From NCBI GenBank assembly GCA_003342815.1, contig PTEX01000031.1, forward strand, positions 680,446 through 744,445: a stretch of DNA of 64,000 nucleotides. The letters run 5' to 3'. A model generated the notes under the pieces. That model saw only the letters and a program-made list of their open reading frames with translations, was not told the origin of the DNA and ran no database searches. Within the stretch, counting starts at the first letter, position 1. Each line of letters begins with the position of its first letter. Shown here piece by piece: positions 49,261-62,181 of the stretch. This DNA is from Eudromia elegans (Eukaryota > Chordata > Aves > Tinamiformes > Tinamidae). The position numbers and the translations under genes are program-made.

Positions 49261-51200
49261 ATCAAGCAGGGTGTTTGCAGAAACAAGATACGACTGTGGA
49301 AGCGGCTTCCTGCTGATATTCGTTGGTATAAGTGAATTATATGAAGCCTTCCAGTTCAATTAAACACTTATGGTAAACCTATGACAAAAGCAACTAGCAA
49401 GTGATCCTCCAACAGCTGGCCAGAACTCACCGAGTGGCAAACAAGAAGAAAGGGAGATCAGTGGTGACTTTCAGACAGTGCGAAATAACCTAATTGCAAA
49501 CATAAACAATGCAAAATACATCTAAAAAACCTGCATATATAGTCCAATATTTCAAGGAGTTAGTTTGCATTTTTTTTTTTTTAGAATGGCACATTATGAA
49601 GAAATTCCAAATTTGTTCATGTGCTTTCCAAGAAGCAACAGTCTCCCATTACATGCTTTCTTTGCTGGCAAAGTTATCAATTAAACTTACCTGTGACAAC
49701 TGAATATTAACCTGGTCCTGTCCAGCTTAGCTGAGATTTTATCACCAAAATGTTTAAGCTTCCCCTTTTATAAACTTCATGTTTAGGTAGAAATAGTATT
49801 GCCCCACTCTAGTGCAATTGTTTAAATTGAATTAGTGGGGAAAAAAAAACATTTCTCTTTACCCTTATTTCATCTATACGGGGAAATCTTTTTACTAGTG
49901 AACCATGCACTGAATTTTTGGGAGCTCTCAGTGTTACGCTATGGACCATTGACTGGACGTTTACGCTTCACATGGGAGAAGTTTCACAGCCAGACCCAGC
50001 AAGTTTTAGATAGAGACACTGGAGAACCACACTCAGGTAACAGAGATGACAGAGCACGCTTGCAAAAGAGAACTGCACAAATTCTCAGCAATGAAAAACA
50101 ACCTCTCTGCCTCATCCAAGCTCTACCAGAAGGTACTGCAGGCAGGAATGTTACTTTTTTCAGGACTCTCATCACTGGGAAGACTCACAATGGAGAAATG
50201 GTGTCACCTAGAGTTTCCCTTGGAAAACTAGTCCTCTGCTAGAACAGCATTACTCAGAAGATTCCTCTTTCACCTCCTTCCATTTACTTGTGGACATGCA
50301 TTATTTTTGTATCCCAATGACTATTTATCCCAATGGCTGATTTACTGCTATCAGCACAGTTGTTATTCTCATATTTAAAGTCCATTTTGTCTTCCAGGAA
50401 TGATAAAGAAAATTAAGTGTCTGAGCTACTGGGTTTCAGCTGAAACATGAATCACTCTGAAGTTATACTGATATGGAATAGGAATGTAAACAAAATTAAC
50501 CCTCTGAGATATCCTTGTCCACTTCAGATGCCTTCTTCGTAGAGGCAAACTCCTCAAGCAGGTGCAATTGGAATGTGCCAAGGATTCAGGTGCTAGGAGA
50601 TGGGTATCCAGCAATCGTGGTTTCTTTTGTGAACTGAATGCTTTCAGAGCTTACCCATGAGAAGGTATGGATATTAACTCATGATTTGTTTGCACAAGTC
50701 CATTTACAGTAGGGCAGTGATTTTTTCCAGTTCCTTTTGTGAAATCTGGGATTTTCAATCTTCCTGTGAGTGGAAATTTGGTTTTAGTGGCTCCTGCCAG
50801 CCAGATACTGGTGCCAGGGGCACACAGCTCTACAGTATACCTCCACAAGCTCTGGGCCTCAGAGGACTTCCACTGAACTGCAGAGCTATGCTTTGATATA
50901 GATTTGTATCCATTTAGGATGGTTTGAGATAATTACAGTTCCATTTTTATCTAGCCTCAGGATCTGAATCCAGATCTGTAGAGGTAAAGAGATAGGGAGT
51001 TATTCAAATATACTACTTCATCTTCGACCTGTCTTAAATAAAAGAGTAAACAACTAAGCCCTGCATTCAAGTGTGCTGCTTAGTAATTACTAAACAATAC
51101 TGAGCCCAGTGGAAATTATATCCTAACCTGGCTCCTGCATTAGAATTTGTCTTGGGAATCCTAAGACACCTGAAAAGCTAGTTGTTTGTTGACAGTCATG

Positions 51201-54200
51201 TCAACTATTCATGGTGTCCCTGAAACCCCACACCTCCAGGACAGAGATCTGGAAACTTTCTGAGCATAACGGCTGATTATTGAAAGTATCACAGTGACTT
51301 GTCCTTCCATGGTTCAGATCTGCATCAAGGTAGAGAGCTTGGCCATCACCACCTCCTGCAAAGACATAAAAAAAGAAAGTGTTAGGAAGCTTCAAACAAA
51401 CAAACAAACAAACAAGAAGAAAAGGAAGCCTTATGATGTATACTTACTGTCTTTAAGTGCAAACACTATTCTGCCCAAAGGCATAGCTTTTAATTGAAAC
51501 TATCAGAACAAGGAATAATTTTATAGATTATTGCAAGTGAGTAAGACTAAGAAGCCCAGTTCCAATGATCAACTTCAAGATTTTTCAGTGCCAGAGGATC
51601 CAGGTACCACCCGCATATTTTGACTACAGTAAAGAAACTCACAGAACAAATCAAAGCTGTGAGAAAAATAAGACACACCAGTAATAGCACTTGTTTGGTC
51701 TTCTAAATCATAAAAAATAATCCTCACATCACATTGTTTGCAGCATTTTCATTATCTGTGGATCTTTTCCAAGATTCACAGAGCTTAGCATCAGAGAATG
51801 CAGGAAACAGCAATAGAAAACATCCGACGAATCAAAAGAATGGAAATTCTGATCTACAGGTGAAATTGCACACCATAGTAACTGCTACATATCTACTACC
51901 CAAACCTCTTATTTCTACCTTCTTATTTCTATAGTTTCTCTTATTACTACCTTTAATGAACAATACAGATCTCCAAAACAATCTGTGATACCTGCGGACT
52001 TACAATTCAGACACATATGTGCCCTTGCTTTCAGTAGCTCAGCTGATTCTGGAGCCATCCAGCTTGCGGTGAGTTAGAGTACATGCTGCTAAGTGAGAAT
52101 CAGCAGGCACCTGTTATTACAGCAGAAATCACTGGTCCAGTGGCTCTCCTAGCAAGTGTCAAGGGCAACTACAGATTCGTATCTCTCTCCTGTAAATCCC
52201 ATTTAGGTGACTACTTTACTGGGCAGGCTTTTTCCCCAGTCTACAGCATCACAGATCCAAAATAGTCCCAAAAGAATGAATATGTATGTATACAGTTTAC
52301 CCTGTAAACTTAAATCTTTGTGCAAATTAAGTTCCTCTTCTGGAGTTATTTCTCACTGTAAATTAGGTAAGATGAAGGTATAGCTATGCTTAGAGCTATA
52401 CTGAAATGCTTATTCTAACATGCTTGATGTGCAAATTTCCTGTTGGGTAATTACAGGTCTTACCCTGTTTTCTCGCAGTGATTGTAGCAATATTGAAAAA
52501 ACATATGCCAAATACCACTGAAACTCTTACTGTAGCTGACAGGAAGAGCAGCTGGCACATATGCCCACATTTAAGCACTGACTTACCTATAATGATGCAT
52601 TCGCTGCTGCCAGCCATGAACATGGAAGCTGTTTTGGAAGGCAAGTTGAAGTGTCGAGCAGATAAGAAGGGAGAAAGGCGATCTGAGGGGTCTGCTGGGA
52701 TACTACTGGAGGAAAGAGTGCTGGAAGACCCTGAAGCATGATTTTCTGGCTCACTAAAACTCATGGCTAGTTCAGGATGTTTTATTATCACCCATTCATA
52801 GCGTTCTACTTCAGGCTGTAGCTACATAAGGGAAGAGAAGAGTAAAAATGTAGTTAGCAAATATTTGCAGTATTGAGAGTTCTGCCTCAGAAATGGCATT
52901 AAAAGCCCTCAGACTCCAAATACACTATTGGCAGTAAAGATTAGACCACACTATCTTGTAGGGTAGATTTTACTTTCTTCCTTTACCCCTTTCCTCCCAG
53001 GTGGCTGAAGAAATGACACAATTGTTTCCAAGTTATCTTCCTTGTAAGAAAATGTTCTGCACTTCTGGGTGTTAAAAGGCTCACCCTAGAATTGAAAAGT
53101 CAATTTATCTCTCCAGATGTAGTTAAGAGTTCAGCAGATTTTAAAACCAGAAGGGCATAAAATCCAGCTCAGTAGAAGGCAGGTGCGAGTTACTCACATC
53201 AGGAACTGGGATAGTGAAAAATCAAATTTTACTCACCCTAAACACAAAGCACTCCCCTGTCCCAAAGAAACTCAGCTTGTTCCCTCCTCGCCTGCGCTCA
53301 CTCCAGTCCGTTGACAGAAAAGCTCCGCAGACCTGGCACAAACAGCAAGGAGGAAAGTGTGTTAAGCCAACTGACACCAGCATTTTAGAGTCCAGAACAG
53401 TTCTATTTAGCTTGATTTTCAAAATCTCTAGGTCAGTGGATTAAAGCAGCATAAGTACTTATATCTAAAGATAGATTAAACTGCTTTAATCCACTGGGGA
53501 ATACCTGTCAAATCTGCAGTTTCAAAAATGATTGTACACCTCTCAGACCTCAAAAGAGGAGCAGTCCAACACCACCCCAGCTACCACAATACGAATCACT
53601 CCAAATTTGTAAAGTCTGACTTCCTCCTCCTCATTTTTTGCATTCAAAGCAGTAGTATTGTCCCAAGTCACAAGGTCAGCACTGTTGGCTGAGCATTTTC
53701 TGCTTGCAAAGGTTGACCTTGGTCTCTCTCTCAATTCCAAATTGCAGATTAAAACTCGGTTAGCTAAAGCAGTGTCCAACTAGTACAGGCACTAAAACCA
53801 GCAGCTTCAGAACAACATGTTTGTTATTCCTAAAAGATTCCTGAGCACAAGACTTTTTTTTTCCTTTTTCCTAAAATGTAATGGTAAACATTGGNNNNNN
53901 NNNNNNNNNNNNNNNNNNNNNNNNNNNNNNNNNNNNNNNNNNNNNNNNAAAAAAAAAAATCTTTTCTCCTGCCCCTTTTTTTTTTGGATGGATAAAAAGT
54001 GTAGCAATGCTGTAAAAATCTAGTAGCACTTACAAAGCTAGACTTTGTGACACACTCCAGGACAAGAGGAAAAATAGTTCTTTGTGTATTATTCCTATTC
54101 CCTTTAGATATCACAGGCACCATGTCAGCCACTGACACAGAACTATGAATCCAGGCCCTTAGATTCAGCACTGGTAGAGAGACAAAAGGAATCTGGTTCT

Positions 54201-55774
54201 TGGGAAGCCATCCTGTAGGAACACATGCAGAAATACAGGCTTGCAGACTGCATTAATAGCTTTACTTGTGGACTGCATTAATATCTTTAAGCTATTCACA
54301 AGATATTTAGAAGTCATGCACAGTAGAGTGGAAAAACAGCTCTCGTTAGGTGAGGCACTTGTATGCAGTCCATTTAGAGCACTACTTGCATTGCATTTCC
54401 TTTAGGCAATCATGAGGTGAAGCTGAGGACTGTGCTTTCACATTAGAGTGGACAATATTATTCATATCACTTAATATCAGCATGAGCTTCTTTCCACTAT
54501 TCCACAGCCTCTCCTTCTGTTCCTGTGAGCAAGAGGCTGACCAAGAGCTCTGTGAATGTTACTATAGTCCAGCATCCCACATTACTTAAAGACGGAAGAC
54601 ATTTAAAGGAGTGGCAACTGTCCAAGGCCTAGTTTGCAAGATTTACCTAAGAAAGTACAATCCCATAATCAAACAGTATAATTAAAGTACACATTATTAA
54701 AGAAAAAACCCACATGATTTCAAGATCCCTTACTTCTCCATTTTATTACGAACTGTTGTGTATTCAATGCAGCATTAAGTGATTGCCTAAAATTTGATTT
54801 TATTGGTCACCTTTCACCTCGCTCACCTCTTTTGCTGTTGTCTTAATGAGGAGAAGAGTTGGTTCATGGCCTTCACTATGCGAATAGAACCTGTAACACA
54901 GAGCACAGAGTGAGCACCTGCTACCACCATCACCTGCTGCTCCTGCTTTTCCTCCTTGATGCCAAGCATTCCCTCAGCTGATGGCATGAACCGTGGCCCA
55001 AGATCAAGCACGTATCTGTGAGTGCCTTCAACAACCCTAGGGACTGCAAAGATCATCAAGCAGTCCCTTCCCTTTCGATTCTCTGAACAACGAACAGAAG
55101 ACTCTTGATTACGACAGCTGCCTCTTACAGCATTTTGCACTAGATAGGACACAGGAAATTGGGTCCCATGGCTGGGTCTGAAGAGCCTCCTACTTCCATA
55201 GAAGAACTATGATTAATTCCCCTTTGCTTTTCCTCATGGAGCTGGGACAGCAGACATATCTCTGTCTCAGAAACAGAATTTCAGATACCAAAAATCAATA
55301 ATAGGACTGAACAATCACTCTTATTTGGTTCCATCTCCATATGCAGAAGAACAAGCTGCCCAGAGAGGTTGTGGAGTCTCTTCCTCTGGAGATCTTCCAA
55401 ACCTCCCTGGATGCCACTCTGTGCCACATGCTCCAGGTGTTCCTGCTTGAGCAGGGGGGTTGGACTAGATGATCTCTACAGGTCCCTTCCAACCTCAACC
55501 ACTCTGTGACTCTCTGCTTCTGTGAAGTGCAAGGAAAACCCATGTCTACTTCATCCCATTTGCTCAGTTACTCTTTTTTCATCCCACAATAAGATGTGCA
55601 GGCAATTGTAGTCACCTGTTTAGGCTACAGCCGTGTTCCAAGGTGGTGAAAAGCAAGAGCGGCTGGCAGAGTGCAAAGCGTTCCGGGATCCAAGACCAGA
55701 TATCTCGCATCTCTTTCACACTGACTATTTCAGACTTGAAGTTCTCAGCATGAACTGCGAGGTGCACGTTCTGC
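51201..55774 (-). CDS. TBC1D24: TBC1D24 TLDc-domain exons
   Basis: Five exons encode the C-terminal TLDc domain, found in proteins tied to oxidative-stress resistance and V-ATPase interaction. The 235-nt exon (52821-52587) carries a Ser/Pro-rich variable loop with [17 protein letters not shown] before ARHFNLPSK; the mammalian loop differs in sequence and length. The last exon supplies GGGDGQALY, with Asp where my recollection of the human protein has Gly, and ends WGFRDTMNS. No breaks are seen. Confidence 0.93.
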
Positions 55775-57505
55775 CTGAGAAACACAGAGCAAACCATTGG
55801 GGAAAAAAAAAAAAAAAAAAAAGCGCTTAATGGAAATGACAAAACCTACAATTTCTGGTTAATGGGTAGCAACATGCAAAGAGAGCTGAATCCCAAAAGG
55901 CCCCAGTGCGTGCACCACTCTTCAAAGGGAATTAAATGACTGTTACTTAGAGAATAAAATAGATTCCTGGAGTCTAAAAGAATCCTTGATAGTTGCTGGC
56001 TTTGTTGGAATAACTGGAGGAACATCTCCATATGGCAACAGTAGCCTGTGTTTGTAAACATAGAGGACATAAAGCAAGTCATCAAGGATAACCTTGACCT
56101 TGAATAAAGCAAGTTATCTGTCGGTTGAGACAGTCTCATGGGTGACAGGATTCGAGCATGAACAGAAGTAGCTGAGATGTAAAGCACCCCCCACTGCAAG
56201 GTCCTCCCTGGCCAATGGCACAAGAATCGGGATAGCATCCCAGCCAGCAAGGTGAGCCAATTCCCATCTTTTAAACTCTCCAAAGTGACAATATTACAAT
56301 TAAAACATCTTGAGCAGTGCTCACTTCTCAGCTTAAAGACACGCACAAACTCAGTGCCTGGCAATAACCAAGTGTTACTGCATCCATGACTGATGTTAAT
56401 GCCTTTTAAAATGCAAGTACAGAGTGGAAATGCAACATAAACTTGTGCAAGACACAGATACTGAGTGGTAGTTAGTTGAGCCAGTTTCGCAGGATCTGCT
56501 TTGCAAGCCATACAAGGGTTCAGCCTAAGCAAAGGATACAAGTATTTGCCAAGCAAATATTTTTGACAAATGTACTTCCTTCCTCTCAGCTTCACAGATT
56601 ATAAAAGACTACCTCAATATTGCATAACTGCATACATCAGAATAGCTTATCTTGCTCCTCAAAAAAATGCATTATATTTTTTTTCTTGATTATATCACCA
56701 AGATGTCATCAGCATTTCCACTGCTCCTTATTGCAGTGCTGGCTATCAGAAATTGGGAAATGCTACCTAAAATTTATCCTAAGGAACCCAGCCTCAGCAT
56801 TTCTAATGAGGCACCTCCCTAGGCCACTCAGAAACTAAAACCATGTGGATTTCTCTGGGATCTTGCTCTCGAGCTCAGCCCTTCCTACCTAACTGGTCTG
56901 CAGCTAAGCACTGGAAGCACTAGGGAACCCATCTGAGCAACAAATCCTTGGTTTTGGTTTATTAGAAATTAGATTGGTCTCACATTCGAGGAATTATGAA
57001 CACAGCCGACTTTCAACCAGTTTATCACAATGGATTTCTGAAGGAAAAAGGAAAGGGATAGATAAGCTAAAATTTAGTACCAAATATTAAAATTAAAATA
57101 GCTTTAAACATACTTGTTAAGCTTTAGACAAAAAGTTCCCAGGCTCATCACTTGCATGAGGAGATCTGATCAATATGTATAAGTACCTGAGGAATGATTG
57201 TAGGCAGGAGGAGGTCAGGCTCTTCTCAGTGGTGGTCAGTGACAGGAAAAGGGGCAATGGGTACAAGTTGAAACACAAGAAGTTCCACATTCATATGAGG
57301 AAGAGTCTCCTTCTCTGGAGATGTTCCAAACCTGCCTGGATGCCACCCTGTGTCCCGTGCACTGGGTGTCCCTGCTGGGGCAGGGAGGTTGGACTAGATG
57401 ATCTCCAGATGTCCCTTCCAACCTCAACCATTCTGTAACTGTGATGTTACCACCATACTTTTCTCCACACTTAGGTGTACATATATATATACACATATAT
57501 ATATA

Positions 57506-57557
<52 letters not shown>

Positions 57558-59769
57558 CGCTAAAATTAAGTATTTGCACTCAGAAGCCTTTCTTTTGTCT
57601 CTGTTTCTCCTCCTGGCTGGCTAACAAGGACTCTTCTCTATCAAAATCTTATTCTAACCCCTACTTTCAGCAGCTTCCCTATTAGAACTTCACTTTTAGC
57701 ACCCTGGACAAGCCTACACCCTTCATGGGCTGGGAGATCAGCATCTTTACAAATAGATCTCTGGTTTACTCATAGCTACTTAGCCTCATGCTAGCCATTT
57801 AAAAGGACAACCAGTCAAGGCAGGAAATTCTTGTCTCTTGAAAACTACTGTGAATTGTTTTGTATCTAATTCTGTCAGTAAAACCAAGCTTGACTGGAGG
57901 ATTTGAAATAAAATGCCCTGCTATTTCCAGCTGTAAATCACAGCAGGAGGTAGTTAAGACTCAAATGGGATCCCATATTGATATCAGTGCCAAGAGCAGT
58001 CCCCTCTCCTCCAAACTCAGTTTCGTAACAAAAATTCATCAAAGTTTTTGCAGTTTTCAGGAATTTGCAATTAGAGTTGCTTGCAACTAGTCAGAGTCTC
58101 TCATTTTGGGTTTTATTTTTTAGGTATGGAAAGTCATTTACTTCAGTGGGACGGTTGACTTTCAAAGCAGTAAATAAGTACTATAAATGGGCACAGAAAA
58201 AAGACAACAAAACAAACTGAGTAAGCAGAAGAGCTTTGGAAATGTTGCTGGAGTTAGAGCAGAAGTGCATGGTAGAAGTACACATGTTTTTCAGTCAACT
58301 CATAGCTGTAGGTGTTTAAGTCTGATAGCTCAATTTGTGCTAGAAAGCTCATTTTGTGCTAAAAAGTGCAATGTTAACAGACATCCTGTATCTACTGTGT
58401 GTTACTTAAAATTCATATGTGGACTTTAAAATGCGAGGCTTTCTGCTGCTTTCAGAATTGAGATGACAAGGGTAAAGTGATACATGGACTTTAAGCATTT
58501 GACTGGATAGAATTAACAGCCAAGTTACCTATTGGAGGTAAAATCTTCAGCACGCTGAATATGATATGAAACATATTTTGCTAAGTTGCTCCTTAAAGGG
58601 TCACACATTAAAGCATGATAAATTAATTCCAACTTTGATTTTACAAGTTAGTGCAGTTGTCAGCATGCGTGTCTCACTAAAGTTAACTCAGGGCACCCAC
58701 AACGAAGCCAGAAGATCGTCTCTAAGGCATTGGCTGGAGTTTAGGTTCACATACCTGCACTAATAAATACTCACAGGCCAATATTTTTTCTTTTTAGGCT
58801 CTCTGCTTATCAGGGATCACAGTCCACTGATTTTTGTGCTTTAGGATTTGCTTTTCAGACCACAACTTGATGAATGACGTAATTAACTATTAATGCTCTG
58901 TAGCCGAGTAACTCTGACCTTTGCTACACAGAAGATAAAGTCTCTCCTCTTTTCTCTTAAGAAAAGTACCTATGTAAATATAAATGAAATCTTGTATAGA
59001 TAGATGCAAGCCAATTTAATTGGGTTCAGTCCAATATCTTTTCAAATAAATAGAAAAAGAGCGCACATGAAAAAAGATAATAACACTATAGAACAGGTCT
59101 AGTGGGCCAATGCCTATATTTCTGAGAACTTTACACATTACTTGAGATAGGCCTCTCAAAAAATCATTTCCCCACAGTGCACAGGTCACTTAAGTCCTAT
59201 TGCTAACACTAACATTCTCCATTCCGAAAAACAAACAAAAAACAACAAAACTAAAACCAAGGCTATACGGTTGTATGAAAGTGCTACACTGACTACCTGG
59301 GCCCATTCATGAATCCTGAATCCATCCACGAATCCAAACATCATACAGCTTTGCAGGTGCTGTGAACTAACTCTGCAAGAGCACATCCAAGAGAGAGCTT
59401 CACAGCAACTGGATGCTACAATTGCTGTCCTGCTTCTGTTGCCCCAGCATTAGAAATAGCAGCAGCCTTGGACAAAATAACCAGCCAAGCAAAGATAGGA
59501 AGAAAAAAAGAATAAAGAGCAAAGTGCAAAGCTTGAAGTGTTTTAACCTACCTTTTAGGAGATGTAACACTGCAAACAGGAAGGGTGCAGTGGGTATGGA
59601 AGTGACAGAAGAAGAACGTAGAAGGAGAAAGACAAAAAAAAGACATGAAAAGATCAGTGATTTCCTATGTCGGTGACAAAGTGATCAAGAAGAGCCTGGA
59701 GAGAAACACAGAGTAAGGCTTGATTTGAATCACTAAGAAAGCAGGAAGGGGGGGGGGCAGGGGGGGGGG

Positions 59770-59802
<33 letters not shown>

Positions 59803-62181
59803 AGAGAGAGAGGTTAAAATATTCTCTTCTTTAAACATTTTTTTTTTCCTTTTTGCTGCCTGGGCAGAGTTATCTGGGAAGTTATTTATCTTTGTCCATA
59901 GGCCAAACACACATTCTGTGGAGATTGGAGCTCACTTTTTTTTGGAGTGTTTTGAGCATTCAAGAAATCTCATTCCTGGGGTACTTGTTCTTGCCTATGT
60001 CAAAACCCAAATCCAGTCTAGTTCACAGCTGTCTTTTCAGGGGATTATTAGAAGTTCTAGAGCATTTACAAAAGTAGCCAAGAGCAAAGAAAAGCTACAC
60101 ATTAGCAACTTTGTCAGGTGTGGCAGGATCTATTGGCACAATTTGGGTATTAATTTACTACATTTTGCTTGGAAGGCACCACTGTTATTCCGAGCAAGGA
60201 ATACCTCTAAAATGCTTCAATGCGGCAACAGCTTCTGCTTTTGCTAATCCTCATTGTGGTGCTGAAGCAGATGCTCTGAAAAGATGTTACAGCTCTTCTA
60301 CACTTCAAGACAGGAAAAAAAGACATTAGACGTAGATTGTGAGAGCTGAAACTTCTTGTTTTGTGTCCTGAATACCATGGCCTGGAGCTTAGCTAGCCTG
60401 ATATTCCAGTGCCTCAAGGCCCTGAAATATTTAAGACTGTCTTTTACCCTGGAGAAGTCAGGTAAAATAGAACCTAACCATAGACTAAAATGTGATTCCA
60501 AAAATACGCAGCTAGAGAGAATCAAGAACTTTGTGGATAGTCATCATCATGTACAAGCTAATGCTTCCATTACTTTGCAAATTCCGACAAGTTTATATTT
60601 CAATACCATATAGAGGTGTCTGTTTGAAACTACTGTGATTAATTGGTCAACATAATTTGTTGTGAGGTTCTAACCCATTGTTGGCTGGTACAAATCTGGA
60701 GAAAATAAAGTTGTCCACTGATACTACCAAGTTCCTGATACCACATTTACTGACCCCAGCAGACTGCTACAAGTTACCCTCCTCCTTGCAGAGGCCCTCA
60801 GCTAGCAAAACTCCTGAACATTCACACGTTATTTCTGGTTATTTTATTTTATTTTATTTTTGAAAAAAAAAAAAAATTTGGAGAAAAATAACCCGGGAAT
60901 AATATTTTCTTACTTCTTCCCTACTCTACTAAGATAGCTCCTGAGCGACACTCACACTTCAAGACCGTGTTTGCCTACTTACAAGTAAAGAAACTGCAAA
61001 ATTTAAGATATGGGACAGCATGAAATTTAAGTTTTATACAAGTAGTCTCATATTTAAGACATAATCCCACTAACACTCAGTTTTGGGCTTTTTCTAATCA
61101 AGTCCTCAAAGCAAAAGAGTCAAAGGAGATACCAGCAACCACCCAGGCTTGCCCTAGTGCTCAACAAAACTCATGACCTTGTTTCCTTGGGGATTGCTGC
61201 CTGCTGAATTTGGCAGTCCTACCTTTTCTGCTTGACTGTGATGCCCTTCTGCTGTAGGGCCTTCTCATTGGCCATCTGCAGGAGCTGGATTTCCTTCCGG
61301 GAGAAGAGCCGGATTGCAAAAGCTTTTTCCAAAAGCCGCTCAGGGGTGACAGACTTGGCAATGTCTCTCACAAATGACCGAATATCCTGCTGTATGTTGT
61401 CTGACTCCATGGGCTGCCCGGCCCGAACTTTGTGAAAGAATTTCAGGAGAGCCAGTGCAACACGGTAGAGAACCTTGTAGCCCTCCACCAGAAACACGTC
61501 AAAGACCCGAGCAATGTAGACCATGGGCAGCTCTCCAAATAGCCAGCGCTGCCAGTCAGAGTAGACCTCCAAGACATCCTCAGACACGGCTACCATCAAC
61601 TTGTGTGCTGCCTGGCAGTACTTGTTAACCAGATCACCAAAGGTCATGCAGGAGGACTCAAAAGCTAAGAAGGTCTGGTCAATGAGTCGCTTGGAAGGGT
61701 CATTGCAAGCGAGGATGCGACAAACCTTCTCGAAGCACTCTGCCTCATCCCTGCTGTAGTGCAGGAGCAAAGCTGTCACGGAGGGCAGCGCTGGACAAAA
61801 GGAGATGTCCGGGAACTGGTTTGCCACGCACAGGATAATCTTCCTGACTGCTCCAATGCCCTCAGCATTCAAGCAATAGGTGGGAACCAGGCTGTTATCC
61901 ACAAACTCCGGCAGTGGAAGGGAGCTGCTGCTCCGCTTTCCGATGATCTTTACAACAATGTCCCGGTACACGTTTGCATCCGGAGTCACTGTGCGACAGG
62001 GAATATTGTTGATTAGTTTGTGGTACACTTTGGCTCTCAGAGAATGGTTCTTGGCCCAGTAGCCCTGCCGAGCCAGCTGCTTGAGCTCCTGGAACTCGGT
62101 GCAGCTCAGCTCCTTTGGATCTTGGCTCTGGACAGCAACGTCCATTTTCTCCCAATCCACAAAGCGGTTGTATTCATCCAT
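51201..62181 (-). CDS. TBC1D24: TBC1D24, TBC and TLDc domain protein (complete coding sequence)
   Basis: TBC1D24 works in synaptic vesicle and endosomal traffic, interacts with ARF6 and binds phosphoinositides; human mutations cause epilepsy, deafness and DOORS syndrome. Coding exons: 62181-61223, 55774-55616, 54890-54827, 53332-53237, 52821-52587, 51355-51201, with an optional microexon at 59569-59552. All junctions keep frame: 1668 nt, 555 residues (561 with microexon), against about 553 and 559 in human. The 959-nt first coding exon holds the TBC domain, including the basic patch [11 protein letters not shown] and the conserved [18 protein letters not shown] and [19 protein letters not shown]. 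TLDc motifs are [42 protein letters not shown] and the terminal [14 protein letters not shown]. The 5' UTR exon is beyond the right edge. Identity is very secure. Confidence 0.97.
53895..53948. other. Assembly gap (54 N)
   Basis: A run of 54 N within a TBC1D24 intron, followed directly by a poly-A run. A homopolymer was probably unresolved. Frames reported across it are meaningless. Confidence 0.98.
55344..55518 (+). mobile_element. CR1 LINE 3' fragment
   Basis: Plus-strand CR1 tail. It contains GCCCAGAGAGGTTGTGGAGTC, GGTTGGACTAGATGATCTCT and CAGGTCCCTTCCAACCTCAA, ending near CTCTGTGACTCTCTG. It is inserted in a TBC1D24 intron, opposite to the gene. Confidence 0.88.
57163..57442 (+). mobile_element. 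CR1 LINE 3' fragment with internal deletion
   Basis: It starts at GATCTGATCAATATGTATAA, continues through CAGGCTCTTCTCAGTGGTGG and GGGCAATGGGTACAAGTTGA, and ends GTCCCTTCCAACCTCAACCA with a TTCTGTAACTGTGATG tail. The usual middle part (lead-in to GTTGCCCAGAGAGGTTG) is missing, so about 70 bp were lost. It lies opposite to TBC1D24. Confidence 0.88.
57478..57553. repeat. (TA)n/(TG)n microsatellite
   Basis: An alternating TATATA tract with an interior GTGTGTGTG, immediately downstream of the CR1 tail. Likely polymorphic. Confidence 0.95.
59552..59569 (-). CDS. TBC1D24: TBC1D24 18-nt microexon
   Basis: Exactly 18 nt (TGTTACATCTCCTAAAAG) lie between a TTTGCAG acceptor and a GTAGGT donor. The first coding exon ends AAAAG, and inclusion inserts six codons (VTSPK with flanking split codons, giving QKSVTSPKRQ) without changing the frame. 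Skipping gives QKRQ. Mammalian TBC1D24 has a six-residue neuronal microexon at this same junction, with the pattern SV-S--K-R as I recall it. The length, phase and position all match. A UGC just upstream of the acceptor resembles the SRRM4 (nSR100) binding context. Confidence 0.85.
59747..59812. repeat. (G)n(A)n(GA)n simple repeat
   Basis: Runs of eight or nine G, then about 30 A, then an AG repeat. It lies in the large TBC1D24 intron about 180 bp upstream of the microexon in transcript sense, where the transcript reads as a pyrimidine tract (CT, U and C runs). Confidence 0.95.

Larger units (their letters stand above)
44431..51200. other. Interval between MROH block and TBC1D24 stop; probable TBC1D24 3' UTR in part
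   Basis: No gene recognised. The right-hand part is likely 3' UTR of TBC1D24, whose mammalian 3' UTR is several kilobases long. AATAAA signals on the minus strand are visible at 49,023-49,018 and near 46,697. A 149-codon minus-strand ORF (47,209-46,760) in a locally GC-richer patch has a hydrophobic stretch but no family I know. Paired poly-T and poly-A tracts lie at 49,040-49,118. Confidence 0.5.
55775..61222. other. Large TBC1D24 intron after the TBC exon
   Basis: About 5.4 kb holding the microexon, one CR1 copy, a microsatellite, the G/A tract and a 249-codon minus-strand ORF (56,595-55,846). The ORF starts just before the TLDc exon and has no recognised domain. Nothing else resembles an exon. 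Confidence 0.75.
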
